The position numbers and the translations under genes were made by a program. Positions 23,250 through 34,500 of a DNA stretch of 64,000 bases are shown here, one piece after another; position 1 is the first letter of the stretch, and each line of letters begins with the position of its first letter. Origin of the DNA: Combretum micranthum (Eukaryota; Streptophyta; Magnoliopsida; Myrtales; Combretaceae); NCBI GenBank assembly GCA_024138025.1, contig JAMXBD010000689.1, positions 62,001-126,000 of the forward strand, in the 5' to 3' direction. The notes under the pieces were generated by a model. That model was not told the DNA's origin and ran no database searches. It saw only the letters and a list, made by a program, of their open reading frames with translations.

Positions 23250-24401
23250 GTTTGATATAAATAAACAATGGCAAAGACAAATAAAGCACACATATGATTT
23301 ACGTGGAAAACCCAAATCGGGAAAAACCACGAGCAGAGGAGAGAGAATTCACTATATGTCGATAATGGAGTACAAAAGAGAGAGTAACAAAATACAAATC
23401 AAAATTCTCTTATTTTCTCACTCTCTCATACAAACCCAAACAAAACACATATTTATATGTGTATACAGCTAGCCACAATAAAGGCTAAAATTATGTCTCT
23501 TAAATGTATAATGAATGAATAATAATAAATAATAAATATATAGTCAAATATTCATTCATATACAAATACCAAAATTATGACTCTTAAATGTATGATGAAT
23601 GAATAATAAATATATAATCAAATATTCATTCATTATACATTTAACTACGAAAAACGACTACTGAAAACGGGTCACAAACTCCAACAATCTCCACCTTGAC
23701 ACGGATTCAAGAGCTTTGACATAAAAACAAAACATTCTTCACCTCTTCCACAAAACCCATAAAAGGGCTAAATCGACACAGAACATTCTCCACCTCTACC
23801 AAGAAAATCTGGTGCTGTGACCCAAGAATGGAATATCATACTTCACAGTTGCCATTGTAGAAGAGACACAAAATCAAACCTATGGCTCTGATACCACTAG
23901 TTAGAAGACGAAAAATGGCAAAAACGAAAAATGATAAAGTACACACAGGATTTACGTGGAAAACCCAAATCGGAAAAAACCATGGGCAGAGGAGAGAGAA
24001 TTCACTATATGTCGATAATGGAGTACAAAAGAGAGTAACAAAATACAAATAAAAAATCTCTCATTTTCTCACTTTCATACAAACCCTAACAAAACACATA
24101 TTTATATGTGTATATAGCTAGCCGACAATAAAGTCCAAAATTATGTCTCTTAAATGTATAATGAATGAATAATAAATGTATAGTCAAATATTCATTCATT
24201 ATACAAATCCAAATTTATGACTCTTAAATGTATAATGAATGAATAATAAATATATGGTCAAATATTCATTCATTATACAGATACCAAAATTATGACTCTT
24301 AAATGTATAATGAATGAATAATAAATGTATAATCAAATATTCATTCATTATACATTTGACCACGAAAAATGGCTACTGAAAATGGGTCACAAACTCCAGC
24401 A
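23250..24401 (-). mobile_element. Complete TRIM, minus orientation
   Basis: Minus-strand LTRs are 24401-23899 and 23686-23250, with a 212-bp interior. The primer-binding site complement (GGCTCTGATACCACT) adjoins the first LTR and the purine-tract complement (ATCTCCACCTTG) adjoins the second. The 24401-23899 LTR is about 70 bp longer than the others because it carries three, not two, copies of a palindromic ATGAATGAAT...ATTCATTCAT unit. Confidence 0.8.
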
Positions 24402-24693
24402 ATCTCCACCTTGACACGGATTCAGGAGCTTCGACATAAAAAACAAAACATTCTCCACCTCTTCCATAAAACCCATAAAAGGCTCAATCGACATAGAACA
24501 CTCCACCTCTTCCAAGAAAATTTGATGCTGTGACCCAAGAACGGAATATCATACTTTAAAGTTGCCACTATATATTTCTTGGAAGAGGTGGAGAATGTTT
24601 TGTGTCGATTGAGCCCTTTTATGGGTTTTGTGGAAGAGGTGAAGATGTTTTGTTTTTATGTCGAAGCTCCTGAATCCGTGTCAAGGTGGAGAT

Positions 24694-25765
24694 TGTTGGA
24701 GTTTATGACCCGTTTTCAGTAGTCGTTTTTCGTAGTTAAATGCATATTGAATGAATATTTGATTATATATTTATATTCATTCATCATACATTTAAGAGTC
24801 ATAATTTGGTATTTGTATAATGAATGAATATTTGACTATATATTTATTATTCATTCATTATACATTTAAGAGACATACTTTTGGCCTTTATTGCGGCTAG
24901 CTGTATACACATATAAATATGTGTTTTGTTTGGGTTTGTATGAGAGAGTGAGAAAATAAGAAAATTTTGATTTGTATTTTGTTACTCTCTCTTTTGTACT
25001 CCATTATCGACATATAGTGAATTCTCTCTCCTCTGCCCGTGGTTTTTTCCGATTTGGGTTTTCCACGTAAATCATATGTGTGCTTTATCATTTTTCGTTT
25101 TTGCCATTATTCGTCTTCTAACTAGTGGTATTAGAGCCATAGGTTTGATTTTGTGTCTCTTCTACAATGGCAACTTTGAAGTATGATATTCCGTTCTTGG
25201 GTCGCAGGACCAGATTTTCTTGGTAGAGGTGGAGAATGTTCTGTGTCGATTGAGCCCTTTTATGGGTTTTGTGGAAGAGGTGAAGAATGTTTTGTTTTTA
25301 TGTCGAAGCTCCTGAATCCGTGTCAAGGTGGAGATTGTTGGAGTTTGTGACCCGTTTTCAGTAGTCGTTTTTCGTAGTTAAATGTATAATGAATGAATAT
25401 TTGATTATATATTTATTATTCATTCATCATACATTTAAGAGTCATAATTTTGGTATTTGTATAATGAATGAATATTTGACTATATATTTATTATTCATTC
25501 ATTATACATTTAAGAGACATACTTTTGGCCTTTATTGCGGCTAGCTGTATACACATATAAATATGTGTTTTGTTAGGGTTTGTATAAGAGTGAGAAAATG
25601 AGAGAGTTTTGATTTGTATTTTGTTACTCTCTCTTTTGTACTCCATTATCGATATATAGTGAATTCTCTCTCCTCTGCCCATGGTTTTTCCTAATTTGGG
25701 TTTTCCACGTAAATCCTGTGTGTGCTCTATCATTTTTCGTTTTTGCCATTGTTCGTCTTATAACA
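24694..25765 (+). mobile_element. Complete TRIM, plus orientation
   Basis: LTRs 24694-25123 and 25336-25765 are both 430 bp, beginning TGTTGGAGTTT. The first ends CTAACT and the second ATAACA. The primer-binding site AGTGGTATTAGAGCC starts at 25124. The interior holds one short ATG-initiated reading (ATGGCAACTTTGAAG) with no extended ORF. Confidence 0.85.
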
Positions 25766-25770
25766 CATTG

Positions 25771-26429
25771 TAATGAATTATTTAATGTGAGTTAGTTCTA
25801 ATTTGGTTAAAAATATATGAATTAAGTGTAGATAATATATTTCCATATTAAAATATAAATTTAAATTGAATAATTAAATAATGTGATATTAGGAGTTAAT
25901 TAATAACAAATAGGTACAAATAATGGGTTATAATGTAAGTTTACACATAATAAGAAATTATTTGGGTTCATTTGCATATTTTTAGGCATATTTGGTTTAT
26001 CTATAATATAAATGAATGATTTTAACTTAATGCAGAGTTTTTTAATCAATTAGAGACCATTTGCTTAACAATAAGGCATTTACTTAAAGTGTCATCTAAT
26101 AGACTTATTTTCTATATAATAAGCTTAATAATTATAGTAAGCTTATCTTGGCCTTTAGGCCATATCAATAGAATAAATATTTGAATTTATCTCTTTGGAC
26201 TTAATATAAATTATAGAGTTTATACTTTAAAGGAATTAAGCAAATTTTTAGATAAGAACATATATTATATATATGTCTATGTACATATACAACTTCAACT
26301 TCACTAATTAATTAATCAATTATTGGTTAATGAGTAGACTAATATTTTAAATCTTATATGAGATCATTTCTTTTCACATATTTCTCTTCTCAATTGTACC
26401 TATCATCTAAATTGCTGCAGGATACCTCA
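25771..26429. other. Non-coding AT-rich stretch
   Basis: Nothing recognised. Confidence 0.5.
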
Positions 26430-27220
26430 ATTTGTTCAGGTACGTAGTGACTTGCATATTACTTGTTAAGGTAGGCATCCTAAAATGAACTGATACTTAA
26501 AGACAACTTAATTAATTGCTTGATTGTGCTTTGCATTGTTTTATCCGGTCCAAGGAGTGACAACCTTACGTAGCAGTACCAACACGGTAGTTAGGTGCTT
26601 AGGCTATTGGTGGTCCATGGCAGGTAGCTAATATGGTGAACGACATTATAGTAATATCTATCTAGATCAGAGAGAAGTAATGTAGGATGGTTCATAACTA
26701 TGGACACCGATTGAGCTACTTTATATTACGAACTGTGATAGGTAGAGATCAGTAACGACCATAATCCCTAGATGAGACTATTTACTTAAAATTTCTTCTA
26801 AGGGATAGGTATTCGAGTTATCTATATTAATACTTTAGCAGTTACTGCTACTTAGGGCCTCCAGATTCCCACAATGTGTTATGGAGTGTGGTGCTCTACT
26901 GTTGTTTTGTTGTACCTAAATTAAAAATCTAAATCATTGATTGTTGCAATTGCATTAGAATAAGATGATCATATCATGTGTGCATGTGTTACTTTGTACT
27001 AGGGATCGACTCATTCCTTTCTTTTTCAGGTTATAAAGATGATTTGATCAAGATGCTTTGGTTACATATTGTGTGTGCATGTGTTGTTGTGTACTAGGCT
27101 TCAGCTTATTTCCTTCATTTTTAGGTTATGAAGATGATTTGATCTAGATGCTATGGTTACATGGTCTATGGCTTTGATATTGATGAGAGACTGGATGAGC
27201 TGGACGTTTAAATACATTGG
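26430..27220 (+). mobile_element. Diverged relative of the LTR-like repeat at 330-1200
   Basis: It shares ordered landmarks with 330-1200. Within it, a roughly 85-bp block (CTTTGTACTAGG..., TTTTCAGGTTA.., GATGATTTGATC) occurs twice, near 26990 and 27075. The left edge of the large tandem duplication (26779) falls inside this repeat, and its right part recurs at 40331-40800. Confidence 0.5.
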
Positions 27221-27229
27221 ATATTGTAT

Positions 27230-29785
27230 TGTTAATTTCTTAGAATATAATATTTGTATTATAAGGTTTCCTACGTATTAAGGTGAGAATATTTCTAATG
27301 ATTCAGCTAAATAATTTGATTGGATATTATTATTTACAAAACTTGAATAAGGTTTTCTTAATTTAAAATTGGTTAGAAACTCACTTAGTAAATAATAGTC
27401 TTTGTATATAATACTTAACCGTTAGACATGGCAGAACTATTGGTGCTGTGGACGCTGTTTGGGACATGACATATGCATATGTGCTGGATAACAACCAATC
27501 ATATTTTAATAAAATGAGTAGATAGTGGATAGCTTTTTAAAAAAATATTACTATACATGTTAAAAATGATTGGTATTTATTTACCATGCGTACAAGACAT
27601 GTGATGTGTATTACTCATTGAATCCTATCTCGACGAATAAATATTTTTCATGTATTGTGAAATGAAAATTATTACTTATTTTGTTTTAAGGTTTTTCTTT
27701 TTTACTTTTTCTTTTCTAAATTTATTTGACACATGACACTTGTTTATTTGTGGCGTCACAAATGTGATAGCGTTTGTGGGATAGAAAACTCCATCTCACT
27801 TCACTTGCTTTTCTTTTGTTTATTTTCTCTCATTTTTCTTTTTTTTTTCTTTTTCTTTTTTTTTCTTTTTCTTTCTTCTTTTTCCCAACACATTCTACGT
27901 GGTTTCTATTGGAAAATCATTAGCCCCCTCCTCTAAAAAAAAAAAAAAAATTCCGTTAGAAATAGCTTCTTCAAAACTTCAGGTGCGGTCCTACACTGCC
28001 TCCAACAAAAGGAAGTCTGATACAAAAGAGAAATCTTGTTAAATATTCTTTTGACCATTAATAAAGTGTAAATGGAATGCTTGTTATAAAAGTAAATAAT
28101 TATTCTTTTTTATATGTTTATATATTTGTATTTTCATAAATAAAATTTATAATCAACATGAAGATCATAATACATATCTGTGTGAATGTATATAATCACC
28201 AGCTTTTTAACAGGCGTGAATATTAGGATTTTTACATCCTAATATAAATTGTATAATTTTCAACGACACTCAACCATTTGTTATTATTTCCATTCTATTT
28301 ACTTATCACTTATCTATCATCTATATTGGCTTTTTTTTTCCCAATATCATCCATATTGGTTTACAACTTTCACTTTGTCAATCTATATTTATATTGTTAA
28401 ACTAATATCATTTATTGTACTCCACAGGATATAAGAGGGAAGCAACTTTTTTATATTTATAATGAATTTATTGTAAAAAATAGTGCAATAGATAATGGGC
28501 TGTTTTTTTCTTTTCTTTATTTCTTTTAATAATTCTTTTTATAAAAGTAAAATATCTTGAGTCGTACTACAGCTATGAGTTAGATAGTTTCGATATTTAA
28601 AGTTATTTTGTTTTTAAATTTTATAAATGAAGCCTATAAAATAATCCCAAGAGCAAGTTTGATGAAGAATTTGAGCTTATCTTGTAATCTAACAATTTGT
28701 TATAGCATCCACTGATACCTTCATCTTCGTATTCATTATTTGAAGGAAGGAACTACTACAATTTCTCTCGAAAGGAGAAGAATATAAATAAAATGTGTTT
28801 TGTTGTACCTTTTTTTTTTTTTTTGGGCTGTTGTACCTGTTTTTAGATGTATCTTTTATTAAATTACTAATATATAATAAATAAAATAGATATTCGTCTG
28901 GTTTTACATTAGTTCCGTCCTATTTTATGTATTTCCCCCATGTGTGAAATGAACACATATTGCAAAGCTAAAGCATTTTATCCGGATTGCATATCAAGGA
29001 ACTAAAGCTAAACAACTCTTTTATTAGTTGCTTAATTAATAAATGAGGTTGCATGACTTTAATAAGTTATTCTACCAAGCAATCCAAAAAGGTAGATTTT
29101 CTTTTTTTTTTTTGTTGTTAATTTTGAATAATTTATATAATATCAGACTTATAAAAAAAATTTAAAAAATTGTTAAAATATTTTATACAAAAAACTCCCG
29201 GATAAAGTGAAAGGCTTCTTTAATAGAGAAAGTTTGCTTAAAATATCGATATGATATGTTAAATAACTATTTTTGTAATTTAAAGCGATTTCACTTTAAA
29301 CAAAAATGAAATTGCATGTTGAACATATAGTTATTTTTTTTTATATATAATATGGCCGAAGGAAAAACTATATGTTAAATACGTGATTTTAATACGCTAA
29401 AATTGAAAATTTTTTTTTGTCGAAACCAGATTTTAAGAAAAACTTTCTTGAAGGACGGTTGACCAAATACACCACAATACTCTCTATTTAATGAAAAGGT
29501 CTTTATTGACGTATCATTGCCCCTATAAAGTATTTACCGACTAATTCTTTTTATTTTCCCTTAAGGTCTATATACACAAATTAATTATATACTATTGTCA
29601 GATCTGGTAAAGACACAGTTTCAACCCCTTTTGTGAGCGGCCGAAAAAAAAGAACCCCTTTTATGAAGGAACATATGTGGAATGCTGCATATGAAGTTCC
29701 AAATTAAATTCTAATATATATATACATACATACATACATATATATATATATATAAGTATGCAAATCAATGACGCAAGGTCATTGT
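27230..29785. other. Ancestral upstream region of the gene family, no complete gene
   Basis: Non-coding sequence shared with unit 2 (about 40790-43280). 28050-28555 also recurs as 30655-30790 plus 35845-36200, and about 28610-28750 recurs near 38750-38880. The unit is therefore itself built from older duplicates of a gene-upstream block. A CATA/TATA microsatellite occupies about 29711-29755. Confidence 0.6.
27950..28050 (+). pseudogene. Degraded 5' end of the membrane-protein gene (unit 1)
   Basis: GGTCCTACACTGCCTCCAAC through AGAGAAATCTTGTTAAAT aligns with the leader and start of the later remnants (GGTCCCAAAC..., AGAAATCATGTTGAATT), but the ATG has become TTG. It is followed by the same CTTTTGACCAT...AATAAAGTG block that follows the 30645 start. 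The matching copy in unit 2 lies near 41520-41620. Confidence 0.5.
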
Positions 29786-30484
29786 CACTACAAGAAATTT
29801 CATTTGTTGCAACGAATAAATTGTGACGAGGTTACCTTTTTGTAACCAAAATATATTTTATTATTTGTTACAATGAAAGCTTCCTTACAATAAGTCATAC
29901 AAATAATAAGATATAAATTTATATTGGCTTTTTATTTTAAAAGATAACATAAACCCCGTTGCAACGAATCATTCCTTAAAAAATGTATGATGTGTCCCAC
30001 AAATCCTTTTAGATGTATCCAATTTTTAATATATCTCTCCTCTCTCTACTTTTCAGTCACCCTCTCATCTCCTGCTCTTCCGCTCTCTCTCTCCCGCCCT
30101 ATTTTCATCATGTTCTCCCGAAATACTAGACACATCTCTGGTAGTTTTTTTTTTCTTTTTCTCAACTTTGTTCTTCCCTTCTTCTTTTTCACTTTTAACA
30201 AAGTTAATAAGGTTTTTCTTTTCCCTTTTGTTCAGATAATATTGCATTGGGACACAATCAAGGTGGTGAGGGACGAGGCAGATAGGCCCCTTACATACCC
30301 ACAGCCCTCCTTTGGCTATATCGGATTCGGTAGTAGAAAGGGATTACGAAGAATCGTAAGAGAAGACTAGCATCTCATATTCCCTCCTTCTGACCCTTGC
30401 CATCCCTTCTGCGGCAAAGCCTTTCAATGAAATTATCTCTTCTATTTTACTTTCATATCGTTTAAATATAGTTTGTATGTGTAA
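29786..30484. mobile_element. CACTA-terminus-bearing insertion, unit 1 only
   Basis: It begins CACTACAAGAAA, the signature end of En/Spm (CACTA) elements, and carries the subterminal motif GTTGCAACGAAT twice (29806 and 29958). Unit 2 at the same place (after 43285) instead has about 60 bp of the ancestral promoter. No opposite CACTA end (CTTGTAGTG) was found, so the element is truncated or the insertion is a deletion-replacement event. The right limit is approximate. Confidence 0.5.
29987..30370 (+). CDS. Unidentified 127-codon ORF inside the CACTA-like insert
   Basis: The first half is low-complexity (serine/phenylalanine-rich, from C/T-rich leader-like DNA). The last 45 or so codons (RPLTYPQPSFGYIGFGSRKG) sit in a markedly GC-richer patch, 30250-30430, unlike its surroundings. 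I do not recognise the protein. The patch could be a captured host exon or a piece of organellar DNA. It is absent from unit 2. Confidence 0.25.
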   Translation: MMCPTNPFRCIQFLIYLSSLYFSVTLSSPALPLSLSRPIFIMFSRNTRHISGSFFFLFLNFVLPFFFFTFNKVNKVFLFPFVQIILHWDTIKVVRDEADRPLTYPQPSFGYIGFGSRKGLRRIVRED

Positions 30485-30534
30485 TTTAATCTGTTTATAG
30501 ATATGACACCTTGTAAACAGTTACCCAATACTAT

Positions 30535-30680
30535 TTATAAATAGTTGAGGCTGCAGGGTTCCAAACAAACTAACACACATACACACAAAAAATGGAAAAA
30601 AGAAAGCCAAAAAAAAAAAAAAAGGAAGTAGGAACAAAGAAATCATGTTGAATTGCCTTTTGACCATCAATAAAGTGTAA
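30535..30680 (+). pseudogene. Promoter, leader and first 4 codons of the membrane-protein gene (unit 1)
   Basis: A TATA-like TTTATAAATAG is followed by GTTGAGGCTGCAGGG, an A-rich leader and ATGTTGAATTGC at 30645, matching the start of the long gene copy (59391-59513). After codon 4 (MLNC) the sequence switches to CTTTTGACCATC, giving an 11-residue ORF (MLNCLLTINKV). The same truncation is present in unit 2, so it predates the duplication. Confidence 0.75.
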
Positions 30681-31525
30681 ATGGAATACTTGTTACGAAA
30701 GTAATATTATTCTTTTTGATATGTTCATATATTTGTATTTTCATAAAGTTTATAATCAACATGAAAAACATAATACATAATTGTGTGTATGTAGGGGTGG
30801 GGCACGGATCGGTTTGGTTATTTTTTCACTCCAAACCAATCCATTACGCAATGGTTTAGTTCGGATTAGAAATTTTTCAAAACCAGTGAATAACGGTTTG
30901 GTTCTGTTTGTTTGGATTATGAATTAAATCAAAATTCTAATTGAAAATTTTCTTTATTCTAGTTTTTTTTTTTTTTTTACATTTGTGTAGATACTTAAAT
31001 ATTTATATTGCTTTACAAATATTATATTATAAATCATGAGAAAGTACTTTATGAATTCATCATACTTTTAATCTATAGTTCTCTATAAAAATTAGTTATC
31101 CATCAATAAAATACATTTACTAACCAATACATACTAAGTCATAATTTATAATTTTTAAAAGAACAACCAAGTCAATCATCTATCAATAAATTTAACCAAA
31201 ATAAAAATTCATCTATCAACAAAATTCATCAACAAATAAAATGATCTGTTAACAAAATACATTAAACAATTAATACTTAATAAGAGTTTATAACTAAATA
31301 AATACATTTCATACTTTATAAAGTTAAAAACTATTAAAAAATAGTTTATCATCAACAAAAAAATATATATTATGAGTCTAAAAAATAAATTTAAAAATGA
31401 ATAAGTTGATTAAAATCAATATTCACCAAATAATAAATATCAAATGAAATCATATGAACATATATGATCTTTAATCAATCATCATAAAAAAAAAAATATA
31501 ATGTTATAATTTACAAGTAAATACT

Positions 31526-34500
31526 TGTCACGACCCAAAGGGTACCCTAAACGCGACAATCTGCCACACTCAATATTTAAACTCAAGTAAGACAACTTTA
31601 GTCTCTCCATGAGTTTGAACATCAGGTGTAAGGCTTACGTTCAACTTATAGGGACCATATTTTGTTCCGAAATAGTTTAAGGAGACATACATAAGTCATA
31701 ACAATCAAGAATGTGAATCATAACAGTTATATCTAGATTTAATCTATTACATGGTCTAAGGGGCATACCCCCGTCAAAAATATTAAGAGTTCCTAAGTCC
31801 TCAAAAGTCTCTTACAACATCCATCAAATATCAATTTAGGTGATTCAACTACAAATCTATGCCTACGTCTAGGTTCCGACTTCATCAAAAAGCTCCTTAG
31901 AGTCCAAAAGCTATACCTGAGGGAAGTGGCTTCTCGGTAATAGCCATAAATATTCATACTGCAATAGGAAACTATTGGGTATAAGCTTACGGGCCTAGTG
32001 AGATTCATTTCCAAATATTTAATACCCAACAACAGTATATAATAGACAAGTTATTAACAACCATATGAAATGTACAAGCAAATGAGCATACAAGCATATG
32101 ACTTTTTGAGAGCCATATGTGAATGGATTTACGCCTTCCATTTGGGGTTGGGGTGGTCCATAAGTCATGCAACCATAATCCCGATCTCTTTCTCTTAATT
32201 ATACAACCTCTGTTGTTTTATTGTGATAGTTTAAGTGCTTACCTCACTTCCGTTAACTTAAGCGATCTCACATCCTTAATGTTAACACAAGCCCCCTTGC
32301 CTCCGTTAATATACTTTTGTCCCACCAAAGGTATATTAGCCAATGCAATGTGACTCACTACGTGATATGTATGTACATTTTATTCATATAATCGGCATGT
32401 TAATTAAGTAGGTTAAGTGTGATCATAGAAAATTTTAAACAATCCAAGTCTATAATAGCTCATATAATGATTTTACAACAAGTCTCGTCTCGATATACTT
32501 ATTATTCATTCAACCAAGATTAAATCACAACTCATCATAATTTTATCTTTTCCTAATTCTAATGCTACTATGATTACAAGCACATACATGAGCACAACTA
32601 TGTAAGAAATGAACTCACTTTGCCATGGCGCGGAAATCCACTTAATCGTAATTGTCCTCGGGAAGGTCTTGTCCGTCTCCCAAATCTCCTAATCAAAAGA
32701 ATAAACCTAATGAGTATTTGTATGAAGTTTGAATGAACTTATAAATTCTATTCTATCAAGTTCGTCAAAATCATTAAGAGAAAATTTCAACTTAAAACAG
32801 CCATAACTTGGTCATTTTAACTCGAATTTCTCATATTATATACGATTTCTATCTATTCAACAAGAGTTATCTATTTCTAGAGTTATTTTCAACAAATGAG
32901 GTCAATTGATTCATGAACAGTAGGGTACAAAATATTACATGAATTTCCCATTCCACAATTCAACTTCTAACCTCAAAACAAACATCATATTAAAGCTTTG
33001 ATAGATACTTAGCTATCATTATATCTTGTAAGACTCTATTATACACATATATAACTCAATATCATGCATGATTCATGAGTGTTGGAAAATTTTAATTTCT
33101 CTTGTACTTAGATAATGTCAAATAAGAAGTATATGATATCACTTTCCTACCCACAAGCTATTGTCATGAAGGTTATGATATGAACTATCTATATGTATAT
33201 TCTTAATGATATAGTATCAAGAATTCTTTTCGAAAAACTTTTACTTTGCAAAATTTTGAAATTTACTAGACTTAAGAAATGTGGTTTTCTTTCTTGAAAA
33301 ATCACATTTGCTTTTATCAAAACTTAGCCTTGATGACCTATATAGCCATCACCTTCATTATTTTAGTAAAAATCTTTATTTTGGGGTTAGAAAATAGATG
33401 TTTAAATAGGTAGTTTGCCTAAGTACGAATTTTACAAAATTTTAAAAAATGAAACATTGTTTAACCTATTGTTGGAAACTATTTATTATTCTAAGATTTT
33501 ATTTTGATAAACTTCTCTTATTCTTGTCAAAATTGGGTCTTTATTACATGTATCCCCTAGGACTTCCATTTTTCTATAAAAATTTCATTTTGGCACTTGG
33601 AAATAGGTATTTAAATAATGATTATTTTTAAATCCTGAATTTTGAAAAATTCATTTGAGTTTGTTTTCTTTGTAAAACCATTTAGTCTTTCAAACATCAT
33701 TTCCTAATCAAACCTATCCCTTAAGGACTTCCTTTCTTTAATAAAAATCTTGTTTGAAGTTGAAAAATGGGTGTTCACATTTCAAGCTTCATTTATTACG
33801 AATATATTTGTTATTGAGATTGAAGTATAACTTTTGCAATCATGCCCTTGTTTTGAAAATATTCTTTAGTAGATCTAAGATTTCCTCATCAAGATCATTA
33901 TTTATGATATCTATTCCCTAAGCCTTTCATTTTAAATGAAAAATACATATTTTGAAGTTGAAAAATAGCTTTTCTAAATATGGTTCCTTTTTTATCCGAA
34001 TTTTCAAAAGTTATTTTTGTTGAAACCAAAATAGATCTTGAGTTTCTAATACTTTTCTACTATCATAAGCTATTACAAGTCATTTAAGAACATAAAACAA
34101 AAGTCTAATCATTATGAACTTAAAACAACTAGATCTAGTTTACCATACTAATCACAAATGCATGAACACTAAGATGGTTATGTGAATATGAATAGATGAT
34201 GAATACATGCACAAATCATTAAAATAATAACATAACTTAATAATAAAACAAGATAATAGCATAATAACTCAAATAACAAGATTTAAAACATTGTGATGTT
34301 AAGGATCTCATGTTCAAGTGTTTCCACATCCCTAGCTTGAAGCTCATGGGGATTTTTATGTGGAATCACACATGAATGAATTTTCCATTACATGTTTTTA
34401 AGATACTAAGATATAAATCTATTACCTATTGGTTGTGTGGAGTAAGAAACTTTGAAAGAAAAACAGAGTGTGTGTGTATGGAGGGAGGGGGGAGCTCACG

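Larger units (their letters stand above)
22972..25765. mobile_element. Compound TRIM: five LTR segments, both orientations, one TSD
   Basis: The complex is flanked by the 5-bp duplication CATTG (22967-22971 and 25766-25770). Inside, in order: a partial plus LTR (22972 to about 23197), a scrambled junction, minus LTR (23250-23686), minus interior (23687-23898), minus LTR (23899-24401), partial minus interior (24402-24572), partial plus interior (24573-24693), plus LTR (24694-25123), plus interior (25124-25335) and plus LTR (25336-25765). Both complete interiors are 212 bp, run from a tRNA-Met type primer-binding site to a purine tract (CAAGGTGGAGAT), and code for no retroviral protein. That defines a terminal-repeat retrotransposon in miniature. 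Confidence 0.85.

Noticed and set aside
23041..25560. Possible CRISPR-like array from repeated ATGAATGAAT...ATTCATTCAT units
   Set aside because: Repeats are palindromic LTR components in a plant TRIM, spacing follows LTR copies, and there are no unique spacers.
27733..27936. 67-codon Phe/Leu-rich ORF
   Set aside because: It is the translation of a T/C-rich low-complexity tract. The equivalent unit 2 ORFs (41256-41524) differ by indels that shift the frame.
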